A DNA stretch of 64,000 nt from Albula goreensis (Eukaryota > Chordata > Actinopteri > Albuliformes > Albulidae). Below the pieces are notes generated by a model, which searched no databases, had not been told where the DNA came from, and saw nothing but the letters and a program-made list of their open reading frames with translations. Position numbers and translations under genes: made by a program. Positions 52,455 to 63,479 of the stretch are shown here, piece after piece. Where the stretch lies: positions 17,694,361-17,758,360 of the forward strand of contig CM040764.1 in the NCBI GenBank assembly GCA_022829145.1, given 5' to 3'. The first letter of the stretch is position 1, and every line of letters begins with the position of its first letter.

Positions 52455-52631
52455 AGGGCCAGATTTATCAGAGCCTTTAGCATGTTGTAATTTTTGCACT
52501 CATACTTTCAATGTTATAATTTGTCATCAGAGCAAACAAACTACCTCAGAAAATCACAAAATGCTGTCTTTGCACTTTTGCATCAGCAAAACAATTTTGC
52601 ATGTACTAAATGCTTTCGTAAATCGGGCCCT
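52455..52631. mobile_element. MITE-like non-autonomous DNA transposon, 177 bp
   Basis: The left end agggccagattta (52455-52467) and the right end taaatcgggccct (52619-52631) are inverted repeats matching at 12 of 13 positions. The similarity continues imperfectly inward for about 40 bp, for example cctttagcatg on the left against catgtactaaatg on the right. There is no coding capacity. The flanks (..gtata and gagtg..) do not show a clear target-site duplication, so the superfamily is not assigned. The element is degenerate and presumably inactive. Confidence 0.65.
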
Positions 52632-54417
52632 GAGTGAATGCAGTTCAGTGAAGGATTGCTGGGTTGAAGGCCAAAACCATTGCAGATTGTTTCTGTCCAT
52701 AACAGGCAGTGTGGTACAAAGGCAATGCTCTGTCAGCAGGTAGGCCTTTCCATGTTTGTTCAATAGTACAATCTAACAGTTGTTTTGTAATAGGCAAAAA
52801 GCATTTGCATCTCTCTGATTGTTTATAGCAGGAGTGTGCTGTTGAAAGAGTTTACTGCATGTGGGTAACGATGGTCCTGCATTTATATTGGTCTTTAAAG
52901 CTGTGAATATGTGAGTGAACTCCCTTGATGAAAAGTAAGTAAATTATCTATTGTTCGAGGCAGGAACAGTTCTGTGTCGTTTGGTGTAATTTCACCCTTT
53001 CACCAAGGTCGAAAAAGGAAGACTGATTAAAAACAAACAAAAACACATGAATATTCATTTTTGTGTAGCAATCACAGACCCTTTGGCTAATATTGTACAA
53101 TCTAAAATAACACAAAAGTCCAGCAGATGGCTGAATGATCAAAAGTCATTTATCACAACACGAATGCGTAATGTTGCGTGTGAGGAGGGGAAATGAGAAT
53201 GAGAATAGTCCTTGTATCTGTGCAGATTAAAGGGTATAAGCCTAATTTAATAAAGACGTTAAGAAACCATGCATCTTTGTCAAATTAAGATTGTCCACAG
53301 AAGTTGCAGAGAATTTATATTTGTGAGACTGGGGCTGCCATTGTAGGGGAAAAAATTGGTGTTGAGAGACTGACTGGTCAAAGTTCTTAGGTGAAGATCT
53401 TTCTGGGGAAAAAGCTTCATGCAAGACTCTGTGTGTCAGTCTAACTCAAGCACCCAGGGACCTCTGACTCCACATCGCATTATGGCAACAGGGGTTTTGC
53501 CGGTGGGCACATTTCAATTCCAGCTTTAAGAAAAGGTCTGCTGGGTGCCTGTCTGAGGAGGTCACAGGAGAAATAGAGTTCTACCCTGCCTTTCCCATTC
53601 CCGTTCCATTTATTTGGACTTATGTTCAGTAGCTTCCTGCTGTTTTTTTTTTTCTTGCTAGGATTGAGGTTGAACCCGTCCGTCAGCCTCTTTTCTCATC
53701 TGGTACCATTGGCCCCTTGACACCTCCATCTCCCGCTGTCTGCTTTTTACTTTCACACTGCTGCTTCTTCCAACGCTTTGTATCTTTTCTGGGTCAGCTG
53801 TCCACCATGCCATTACTGGAGTAGGAGGAGTTTCTCCCTTTGCATAATTTATGGCAGTGCTGTCTCATTTTATACTGTTAACCGTAATAATTTTTTTAAT
53901 CCATCCATTTTATTTGATTTCCACTGAAACCGAGATAAGACAGCCAGGCTATTGGTGACTCTGATCAGAATAGTGTGATGCTCACATGACAAACATAAGA
54001 TATTCTCCCTTGAGCACGTGAACAAAAAGCCAAGGAGATGGATTGTAATGGTCAGATTGTTCAGGCAGTCAAGCGCTAAGCTGCAGTGATTAAAACAAAT
54101 GCGATTGTTTTCCAAGAGTCTGCAAATTCCGTCCAGTCACTTCAGGAAATCTCTGAGGCTCTGTAGAAAGAATAAAAACGGTCTTGTGTTTGCCCAGGAC
54201 CGCTGACATTTTTTTTCCATTTGGCATTTGCTTTAATCCGGATTGATGATGCTTTGATGAGGTGAAACTCTGTTTGATTGTTGAACAGTCACCAACGGCT
54301 CTGCGAAACAAACAGCTATGTTAGGCTTGACTGCTCCCCTGTCTGGTAGAAGACAATCTGACAAGGATATTACCATTCTATGAGACACCTGTGTGTGCAT
54401 GTGTGCATGCAAGAGTT

Positions 54418-54421
<4 letters not shown>

Positions 54422-54465
<44 letters not shown>
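54422..54465. repeat. (TG)n(AG)n compound microsatellite
   Basis: Sixteen TG units pass directly into about six AG units, then tttt and another short TG run. It is probably length-polymorphic. Confidence 0.97.
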
Positions 54466-57122
54466 TTTTGTGTGTGTGTCCATGGCATAAGGGATATTCA
54501 CAATGAACAAAACTGGTGTTTTATAAAAAAAAGACACACAGCATAATGTGTCAGACTCACTGCCCCTGTCATAATTCTTATAAACGTATGCCATCTTCTG
54601 ATTTATGTGTTACATATGCACACATGCTGAGAGGGATTAAAATGCAATAAATGAGAATACAGCTTTGGATGTGGGGCCTCTTTGACACGTTAAATGATCA
54701 GTGACATACAACATGTCGTGTTCTCAATTTACTGCATTCAAGGTGGCATTAACATAACAAGGTCATTTATCTCAGCAAAATCATATTCCACTCAGTGTGA
54801 GTGGCCACATTTAACTTAGTGAGTATGCTAGATCGCAGTTTCAATAGACACCCACACCAACCCTGAACATCCTAGAGCTGCTGTTCCAAATCACTTATTA
54901 TGAATATGTCCTTCATGCAGATGGACAATTCATGCAAGAATAAACTGCAACGTTTAGGGAGTGAACAATGTGTTGAAGTGGACAAGAATCATCCCCATGG
55001 TATTGTCTCCCGACATACTGGGTCACCATATCTGTCACCACACCTGAGTACTCTTCTTCATAAAAAGCCATACTGTGCTACTGTGCAGCTGTCCTGGATC
55101 ATATGTACTTTTTCTTTTAGGTGTGCCTTATCCTATCCAGAATGTTTTGCTGCTTGTTGTTATTGTTGATGTTGTTAGTATTTCTCATCTGTTTCATAAA
55201 TTGGTGAGTGAAACTGCCTGTATGTTTGTGAGTGCAGGGTGTGTGAGTAAGGGGGTGTATCTGCAATCATCACAACAGCGGTTTGGAAAATGGTGTGACA
55301 TTAACAAGGGTTCATACTCTGCCAGTTTGAGTTGTACCTGTAATGTGTATTTTGGAAGAAGGACATTTACTGTATGGAATGAACTTGTCCTGGGTTTTCC
55401 TTTTTATTAAACAAGTCAATATTGCTACCAAGGTATAATGCACTCTTGTTTTTGTTTTTGTAAAGCACTATATATAGATAAAAAACATTATTTCTGTGTG
55501 TATATGCACACGTGTGTATATGCACCCATACACGTGTGTGTTTGTTGTGCATACATTATACATATACAAATAAAATGTGCTCAGCATCAGAAGCTCATTG
55601 CTTTTCTTTCAGCACAAAAGAAAAACGATTTCAAAAGATTATCTTCTGAACTCTGGCAGTGGAACATTCAGCTTATTTCCACGCTTGTCTGTCTGCCCAG
55701 CTTTTATTTTCTAATTGTGATATGCAAAGTAAGACTCAATGGCTTGGAGGGTAGTGTCCAGTGTGTGACCTATTTACTTTTGGGTATTCAGCAGTTACTA
55801 ACGCTGGTTTCCGCTGACAGGACATCAACATGACAGTGTTATAGTATGTTTCTTGTGGCGTAGAAGCATGGGAGGAGGGAAAAATTGCTCAGCAGTGCTA
55901 TTTATCTAATATGGGATTTCCTCTGTGCAGAGGGTGCTGCACGATTTTTACATCTCCCTGATCAAATATTTTTCAGACTTTAAAGCTTTGTACTAGTGCA
56001 CATGGTAATTAAGCCTTTCTCCTTTGGTGTACTGTTTGCACTCAGTATGTTTGGTGATAGAAGTTGTTGCCAAGAACCAGAGAGGCCCATATTCTGAATG
56101 ATGATCTGTGCACAGCAGACTAGACAATTGTGGGCTTGCTGGTTAATCATGCTAAAGCAATGCGTTCTAGTGTTGTCATCTATCCCTTAGTCAGTTGTAA
56201 ATTCCTGATTGAGCAAGGGCCGAGTGTGACTGGCGATCCTGTATGGTAGTGCGCAAATGGATGTAACATTACCCAGACAAGGACTGGATTAGTCTGTGAT
56301 TTTGTCCTTGTTTCTTCATGAAAGAGCAACACCCCTGGTCAGTCAGGCCCCGGCAGTTTGTCTGTAGCAGTTGTGCATGAAATGTACTCTTCTGCAGCAC
56401 AGCTGAGTGACTGCACAGCTCAAAGAGTGGACAGCCGAGTGAAAAACAGCAGTGAGCAGCTCAGGGAATCAAAGGTGAATGTGTGCTTGTCCATGCTGTC
56501 GCCTGAGTTGAGAGAGGGTACACCGATACGTATCATGTTCAGAGAAGACAGAACAAAATCGGGGTTAAAAATTGGCTGAAACCTCAAAAAACGTTCTGTT
56601 TGGAAGAAATGCAGTGGTTGGGGGAGGGGGAAGCGAACTGATTAGCACCAATGAGCATAGATGACAGACTTCGTTATTCAACCCCTGTGCTGCTCTATAA
56701 GCTCGGTAAGGGGTGCCCTGATTCTTCAGTTGCATTGCTTCCCAGAGTGCATTGCTAATGATCATCCCCTCACGGCTGTATCACAGCAGGCCTGTACTGG
56801 ATCCTGCCTTCCCTACACTGCAGCATGCTTTGTGTAGGAAAAGTACAGGTTCTGGAGAGCTGCAATTGATTTTTCATGTTGCAACGCAGTCTAGCAGAAT
56901 AACACTACAAGACAGCACTCCTCTCCCTATTTTACTGTAGTCGGGTGGATGTACTGTACTAGTTTGACATTACATGACAAATTACATGACATAGTAGATA
57001 CATGGGTAAGATGGATCGATGAGTATTTGCTGGGGCAAGTGACTGCATGTGTAATGTACATGAGAATGTGTTTGTATAGGGAACTTTTCATCCCCTCATC
57101 GTACTGCTGCTCCTTTTCGCAG

Positions 57123-57227
57123 GATCACACTGAATGGCATGAAGGTGTCCCGGCCTGACGTGCGGATCGGACGCTACAGGATGATCAAGCATGAGAGAGA
57201 CAAGCACAACGAGCCCAACCCACAGAG
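57123..57227 (+). CDS. b4galt2: Internal coding exon of b4galt2-like gene: long flexible loop, metal-ligand His
   Basis: The acceptor is ttttcgcag and the donor gtgagc. The first base completes an Arg codon and 34 codons follow; the exon ends with AG of the NPQR Arg codon. The 105-bp length matches the equivalent mammalian exon. It encodes ITLNGMKVSRPDVRIGRYRM and IKHERDKHNEPNPQ. Met (57181-57183) and His (57190-57192) correspond to the Met/His pair of B4GALT1, where the His is a metal ligand and the Met weakens Mn2+ binding. GRYRMIKH-RDKHNEPN is the B4GALT2-type form. The next exon, expected to start with the base completing Arg and then an FTKI-like segment, is not visible up to 64000, so the transcript continues beyond the window. 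Confidence 0.96.
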
Positions 57228-58339
57228 GTGAGCACCCAGGGACCGCTCTGCCCCAAAGAAGAAATTCCCCAAATGCTCATATATGGCCTCCATGCTGCTG
57301 CAATCAGACACTAACTAGTCTGTTCCAGTCTGATCCTGTGAGACGTCATGTGCGTTATAGTCTGGGAACAGCAATTACTGTAGCAACAACATCACATGAC
57401 ACTGGTCAGACTCTCACAGGGTGGTTCCTGGAAGTGTTTAGGTATAGAATTGTTGTTTCTGAACTCGTAGAGTCCCTACCTTCATTTTAGACCCATCTGA
57501 GTTGAAGTAATTGGTTAGGTAGGTTTATTATTCTGAGCTGCAGTTGTTGTATAGGAGACATATCACAGTGGTGTACGCCTAGCATTAGAGCCTACTCAGA
57601 CATCAACATAGACTGTGATAAATACAGCAACTCTCAGTTTCTCAAACAATAGATTGTTTTGTTTGGTTTTGTTCCAAGAGTACAGGATCAATGACCAGAG
57701 GTGTAGGAGTTAAAATCCCCAACGTGCAGAATCGCAGCTGCTGTGCAAGGCTGCACTCCAGATTATCCAATGCTGTCCAACAGTGTTATTGTATTGCTGC
57801 CCACTAGAAGAACACTTTGTGAAGGCAACTCCTAGTTTTAGGAATCCTGGCTTCTCCAAGCAATAATTTGAAAAGATGATAGAACTTGTTAGACATAGAA
57901 CTTTTGACTGCCAGGCTTAAAAAAAAATATTTATTGAATTCCAGCTGATCAGTGGTTTGCACCTGATGATGGATTCTGAAGACGTGATGTGCTGGAACAC
58001 AACCAGTGGGTGATGTCATTTGCTCAGAGTTGACTACAGTAGAACTTTAATCCAGTTTTTCATTCAATAAATCATCCAAATATTTGGTGGGTAAATTCTA
58101 TGACAGATATAGTACACAGAGTATATGCCGTTGCCCTGGATACAGTGTAGACTGGTAAGATAAATGCAGCTTTCTTCAATGTAGGTTAACAAATCAATGC
58201 AATTGGTCTTATTTTACAGTTCTTTTTCCTCCAATATAAAAAGCATTTGAGAAAAGGGGATATATGGGAAATATTTTTATGTCAAGGTGTATATAGCGTA
58301 TTCAGAGTAAAATTCCCCAGCACAACAGACAGTACGGAT

Positions 58340-58600
58340 GTGAGCATTGCCTGAAGTGTCGGGTAGCAGGATGCGCTAGCATCATGAGACCAAAACTCTT
58401 GCTGAACTTTAGTGACCCAGAGTATGCCTTGCCATGTTTCACAACGCATGTAGCGCTCGGGAGAAAAATCAACCAGCGCTGTAATGGAGCAGGCGTTTCC
58501 GTATGAGCGCGGAGCAGAAGGCCATTTCAGAACCCCATCTGCGGCAGTGTGTGAGGATTCTCAATCTCAAAGCCATTTACTCCAGGTGCAGGCAGTCTTC
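58340..58600. other. CpG-containing block, candidate CNE
   Basis: The block includes ggatgcgctagcatcatgag near 58370, gtagcgctcgggag near 58450 and tatgagcgcggagcag near 58502. The + strand frame 58484-58744 has no recognisable domain. Confidence 0.25.
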
Positions 58601-59149
58601 CGTCTCAAGACCCTTTATTCACGCCAGTGTTTACTTCATTTATACAGAACTCGGTATTTAAAAAGCTTTTTCTGTAAGCTGCAACCCATTTTGTGCTGGT
58701 TCATCTGTTATGGATGTTTTGGTGGGGTGTGGGGGTATTTCTGAGGTGGGGGCAGAATGAACATGGGCTCTGATTGGTTGGCTGGATGGGGCGTGGGTTA
58801 GCAGGGGGTGTCAGATGTTGGACGTTGGGTTTATAATGTACCCTTACCATGACATCAAAGTTAATGTCAATAATATAGTAAAGCTGAGGAATAATGCAGT
58901 TGTACAGAGAAGTCCTTATTAAGCACTATATAATTAACAGTGTCTGCAGCTGATAAGTTATACAATACCATGATATTTATTTGTTCATGAATGTATGAAT
59001 ATGTGTGTATGTGTTGATCAAATTATGTTTCGCCCAGTTCCAAAAGCTGGTGTTTTCAGAAAAGTGAGTGTACATGTATCTTTCTCTTTGTATTGACACA
59101 CTGATGGCTCTGTGATATCTCAGTGGCACACTGGCTGCTCCGTCATATT

Positions 59150-59780
59150 CCAGCTTTTATGGATTTGGCAGTCCACCCCGCAATTGCCCATTGAAGAGAG
59201 CCATAGTGTTTAACACCCTGCTGAGAGGGGCTCTTTCATGCATGAAAAGCCTGCCCATCAATGATCCTAAACAGCGTGATCAATACACCATCTTTTATGC
59301 AGCGCCCTTATGTTTGATTGTCACAGATTCAAAGAACTCTGTGGCAAAGTGGCAATTCAGAGCGCAATTATAGCGGGACAGGACTGGACTGTCAAAATCA
59401 GCGCCGACTTTTGTCAGTGGCACTCAAGACGTGAGTCTGCGCTGTGGTCAGTTAGGAAGGGCTGAGGCATTATAGCTATTCAGCAGGTCTCAGCCTCTTG
59501 ACCTCCCACTTACCAAGTGAAAGGTGAAAGCCAGGAGAGGCACTGCCACTCAGACAAGAGCCTCGAACAATGACGGTAATGAACGCACTTTGAAAACTTG
59601 TGCGCACTAAACTAATTTCCATCTGAGATGAGAGAATGCACAGGGAAACGAATTGTTTTGTGTTGCTGGAGTTAATGAGGTGAAACGTGTTGATAATGGC
59701 TCCTCAGTAAGTATGCCGCCTGTCACAGACTCAGGAAGTGTGCAGCTTTTATTTGTCTTGTGCCGGTTGACAGGTGAACG
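59150..59780. other. GC-richer block, candidate CNE
   Basis: The segment includes ccaccccgcaattgcccattg near 59174, gcaattatagcgggacagg near 59364 and tcagcgccgacttttgtcag near 59398. Few simple repeats occur. No exon is supported. Confidence 0.25.
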
Positions 59781-61489
59781 GAGTGATGTTGATCTTCTAC
59801 GAATATGGCTGCCTGGTAGCTGAAATCTGTTTAAGAGTCCATTACTTTAATCCATCAACAGTCGTTGTGTTCGGTCCAGATGAAGATACACCTTTTTGTT
59901 ATGCAAAATAACTGGCCATAATTGCACATACAAATCTAAGCAAAACTAATGGAGCGTGGATGTGCAATACAGTTCACATTGTTATTAACAATAATTTATC
60001 CTGATGAGAATATAGTGCTTGTCAGCTAATGCACACTAATGTTTTGGACAGGAAATTGGGAAATAGGTAGGTACTTGTCAGATATAGATTTAGTGCAATA
60101 CATTAAGAATAAGAGAATTTTTAGTTAAACCTTCACCTTATTCATTGACCATGGCTCATAAGATCACCACCGAAGAACATGTATAAGCACAGAGACATTA
60201 AAACCCTGGCACTGAGGATGAAAATATGGAAATGGAGGTAGGGACAGTCTCACATACAGTGCACCTGCATCAATTTACCTTGCAGATCTAGTAAACATAT
60301 ATTTTGTCACTATAATTGTTCATAATTATTGTGGAAAAATTAATTAATCTGTATAATTAAAAAGGTTTTGTGAAATACCTCCTAATATGCCCTCCACACC
60401 AAGTAAGTGTTGACATGCAGGTATGCATTCATGAAACTCTATGCATTTTTTTATGTGTAGTGAAGATCCTGTTTTTATCATAATGTAGATTAAACTTGCA
60501 GTTTCTGTAAACTTTTGCATGATATCTATGAATCGACATAACAGTTATGTTCATCAGATTATAAATTATAGGTAGCATACATTGTTTTTTTAGTTTAGAT
60601 TTTTTGTGTGGCTTTTGTGTTCAGGTCCTTGACTAACAGTGGCTTTGAAAGTGTTCTGAATCATAGTAATTATGAAAAAAACTTTTTTTTAAACAGTAAT
60701 TTCTCTATTAGGCGGTTAGTGGAAGGAAATAATGAATATCACTGAAATTAACCATAATCACTGTCGATCAAAAAACATGATGAGCATACTTTTAAAATCA
60801 GTTAAGATGAAATCTAATCTGACTGAATAAAACATCAGAAAGCAGCTTCACTTTGGTACAGAAATAAAATTCAGACAAGAAGAGTTGCCTGAATTTCACT
60901 TAATGCAAAAAGCAATATATATACTAATATTATATAAGCAATATATAAGTTTTTATAAAACTATGCAAATTGAACTTGGTGCCCCCTGGTTATACAACCA
61001 CTAAGATGGAACCTTCACAATAGTACTTCTTTGATAGAATTTGTCTCTCTGAATTTTGAAACTGATGTATTTTTCTCACAAATATCGTGGCATGGCAACA
61101 GTTTAAACTTTGAGTGAGACAAAATTGTTTTTTTTTTTGTGATAATGCAGTCCTGTTTTGTTTTTGTCACTTGGGTTTGTTTCCCTGTATCATTTTCTCT
61201 CAAGGCAATAAAGATAAAGAATAGTCGAAACTGCAGCCAATACAAAATGGTACGTAGAGCACTAGGGAGACATAAAAGCGCACACTTAATTGAGGTTGCT
61301 CTTAACCGCCTCCTCCACAGCATTTCACAGGTGAGGGCGAGGGGGTGTTGGGGGTTGTTTTCTGCCTTTTATGTTTTTGGCACCAGGTTGCCCCATATGC
61401 AGGGTGTAAAGGCCCCTCTGTGGTGACACCAATTGAGATGCATAGACAAAGAGGACTGGGTGGGGAGTGATGAGGTGTTATAATAAAAT

Positions 61490-61870
61490 CAATAAATCAA
61501 GCTGAGGATGAGAGAATCCTGTCTGCATGATGAGTATCCCCCTCCTTCCGCGCCGTTTCCACAGAGCCTGCTTTATTTCGGACGCCCAGCTTTCATACTG
61601 TTGCATGATGCTAGGCTTTTGGTGGAAAAAAACGAGGGTGACACAATTCAGTTAGGGGCCCATGAATGATTCATGGAGATCTTAAAGAGGAGAAAGCTGG
61701 GGCATTATTCAGAAATCACCCTTGGATTTTTATTCTAATTAGAAAATGCCCGGGGATTTCACTGAAGGCCCTTTTGATTGGTGAGATAAGAGCTTTGCTC
61801 CTCAGAAAGGGCCTTGAGCGGGAATGAAAGGAAGCGGAAAAGGCTTCTTTACCCCGTGGTGAACAATGCT
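61490..61870. other. Candidate CNE with perfect homeodomain-type palindrome
   Basis: The block includes ccttccgcgccgtttccac near 61543, a catgaatgattcatgg near-palindrome near 61660 and the perfect 12-bp palindrome ttctaattagaa at 61733-61744. The last contains TAATTA, the paired-type homeodomain core. Composition and low repeat content suggest constraint; enhancer function is inference. Confidence 0.35.
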
Positions 61871-63460
61871 GCACCTATCCACTCTGCCACTCCTGCAGGA
61901 CACATGCGCATGCCTCTGCCACTCAAAGATTACGGATTCAGTATGGGTCCAGCACAAGGATGTACTTACTTTATTTGCTGAAATGTCCATGTATGCAGCG
62001 TCATTAATCTTCTGTAGAATTAAACTCATGTACCATTATTGCAGAGTCGGTTTATTGAAATTAAGTTGGAGGTCTATGTAAGAAAGTGATTGCATTGTTA
62101 ATGTTGGGATGTTCTTAACATTTCAGGACTTAAAATTTATCATACAGACTACAAGCCAGTATAGACTGTCTTTGATCTTTTTGTATGTACAAAATGGTGG
62201 TTTGCTCCCTGTTGGCTCCTCGGTTTTGTGGGACTTTGAAAGGGAGGACTGATGGCACTTTCAGCGCAATAGAAACCCTCGCTATGTGACATTGGCTCCT
62301 CAGATCTAAGATCTAAATGGAATTTTTAAAAATTCTCATTTTATTGCTTAAGAAAGGATTCTCTATGATATTTTTCTAAGTTCTATTCACTATTTGAAAA
62401 GAAAATCACTGAGTTTGGTGACACAGTAAGTAATACAGAGTAAGTGATGATAATTTCCACACTGCCAGCAAGACTTTGTCAAAGGCCAAAAAAAGGTTAT
62501 AGCTGATGAAAAAATCTGTACAGTTCACCACTTTGATAGATCATATTTCCTGTGGTGTGGGTAATCTCCTCATTGACCTGTTTCAGAGACCCTCTTTCAG
62601 CTTGAAGTGTTTGCAGGTAGAAAACAAAAGCATACTGGCCCTTATGCTTGTACCAGCATCTACTTTCTGTGGTATCATCACAGCTCAAGACAGCTGCAGA
62701 GAACTATCTGTGCAGCCCATTGTGTGGAATTGTCACAAAACAGTGACTAGCAAACAGACACCAGAAACATTAGCCTACCCAGAATTCCCCTGGTGCCAGC
62801 CTGACTCCCCCGAATCTGTCCACCCAATCCTGGTCTGAGTGCATTGTGGCAGGTGTCCTTGCACAGACAGTGATAACGATTGGTCACTTAATAATTCAAG
62901 TGACTGATGTTGCGGTCCTATATGGAATGGAGTAATGTTGACAAGGTACCGCATTTTGTGTTGTAAGTCAATAGAAACCTCAGGACAGTGATAGCAACTG
63001 CAGCAGGAGGCATTAATGTTGTGGCTTAACACTGTCCACAAACGCAACCTTTTCCCTACACTGCCAAAGACATTAGTAAATGGAGTGCACAGGTAAATCG
63101 AGATCTCATTTCATCTGAACACAAAAATGGGGCTTGTGATTTCTTTCAGAAAACAACCAGAGCGATCATCTCCCCTATCCAGCCATTACTCTTGTTTGTC
63201 TTCAAGCAGCACGTTATTGATGAATGTTGGTTTACCTTTACTGCTCTGTCACTGTGTTTAGTCTGGGTGTTGGGAATCAGTTACAAGACATTATACTCGC
63301 TAAAAGAAAGGGGGGCACCATTCATCAATATTTCAAATATTAGTTAGCTTGCACTGTGGCTTATGAATATTAATTTACAGAATATGAGCCTTTCCAGATA
63401 GTAATATCACTCAATATGTATTCGTAAATCATAATCTTTTGGCAGACTAATAGCCTTTTT

Positions 63461-63479
63461 TGGCTGGCTGGCTGGCTGA
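63461..63479. repeat. (GGCT)n short tandem repeat
   Basis: About four ggct units lie within AT-rich DNA. The tract is too short to say more. Confidence 0.85.

Larger units (their letters stand above)
44504..57122 (+). other. b4galt2: Intron between the WGWGGEDDD exon and the NEPNPQ exon (12,619 bp)
   Basis: Donor gtaagg at 44504 and acceptor ttttcgcag at 57122 bound a phase-2 intron. It carries a possible retroelement tail near 44815-45160, CNE-like blocks, a transposon-like relic at 50438-50610, a MITE at 52455-52631 and a (TG)n(AG)n microsatellite at 54422-54465. The remaining long stretches (47100-47850, 49350-50430, 50620-52440, 52640-54410, 54480-57100) show no gene I can support. Confidence 0.85.

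Noticed and set aside
57690..57800. Possible tRNA-derived SINE (ggagttaaaatcccc B-box-like word)
   Set aside because: Only one weak box is visible, with no A box, tail or target-site duplication.
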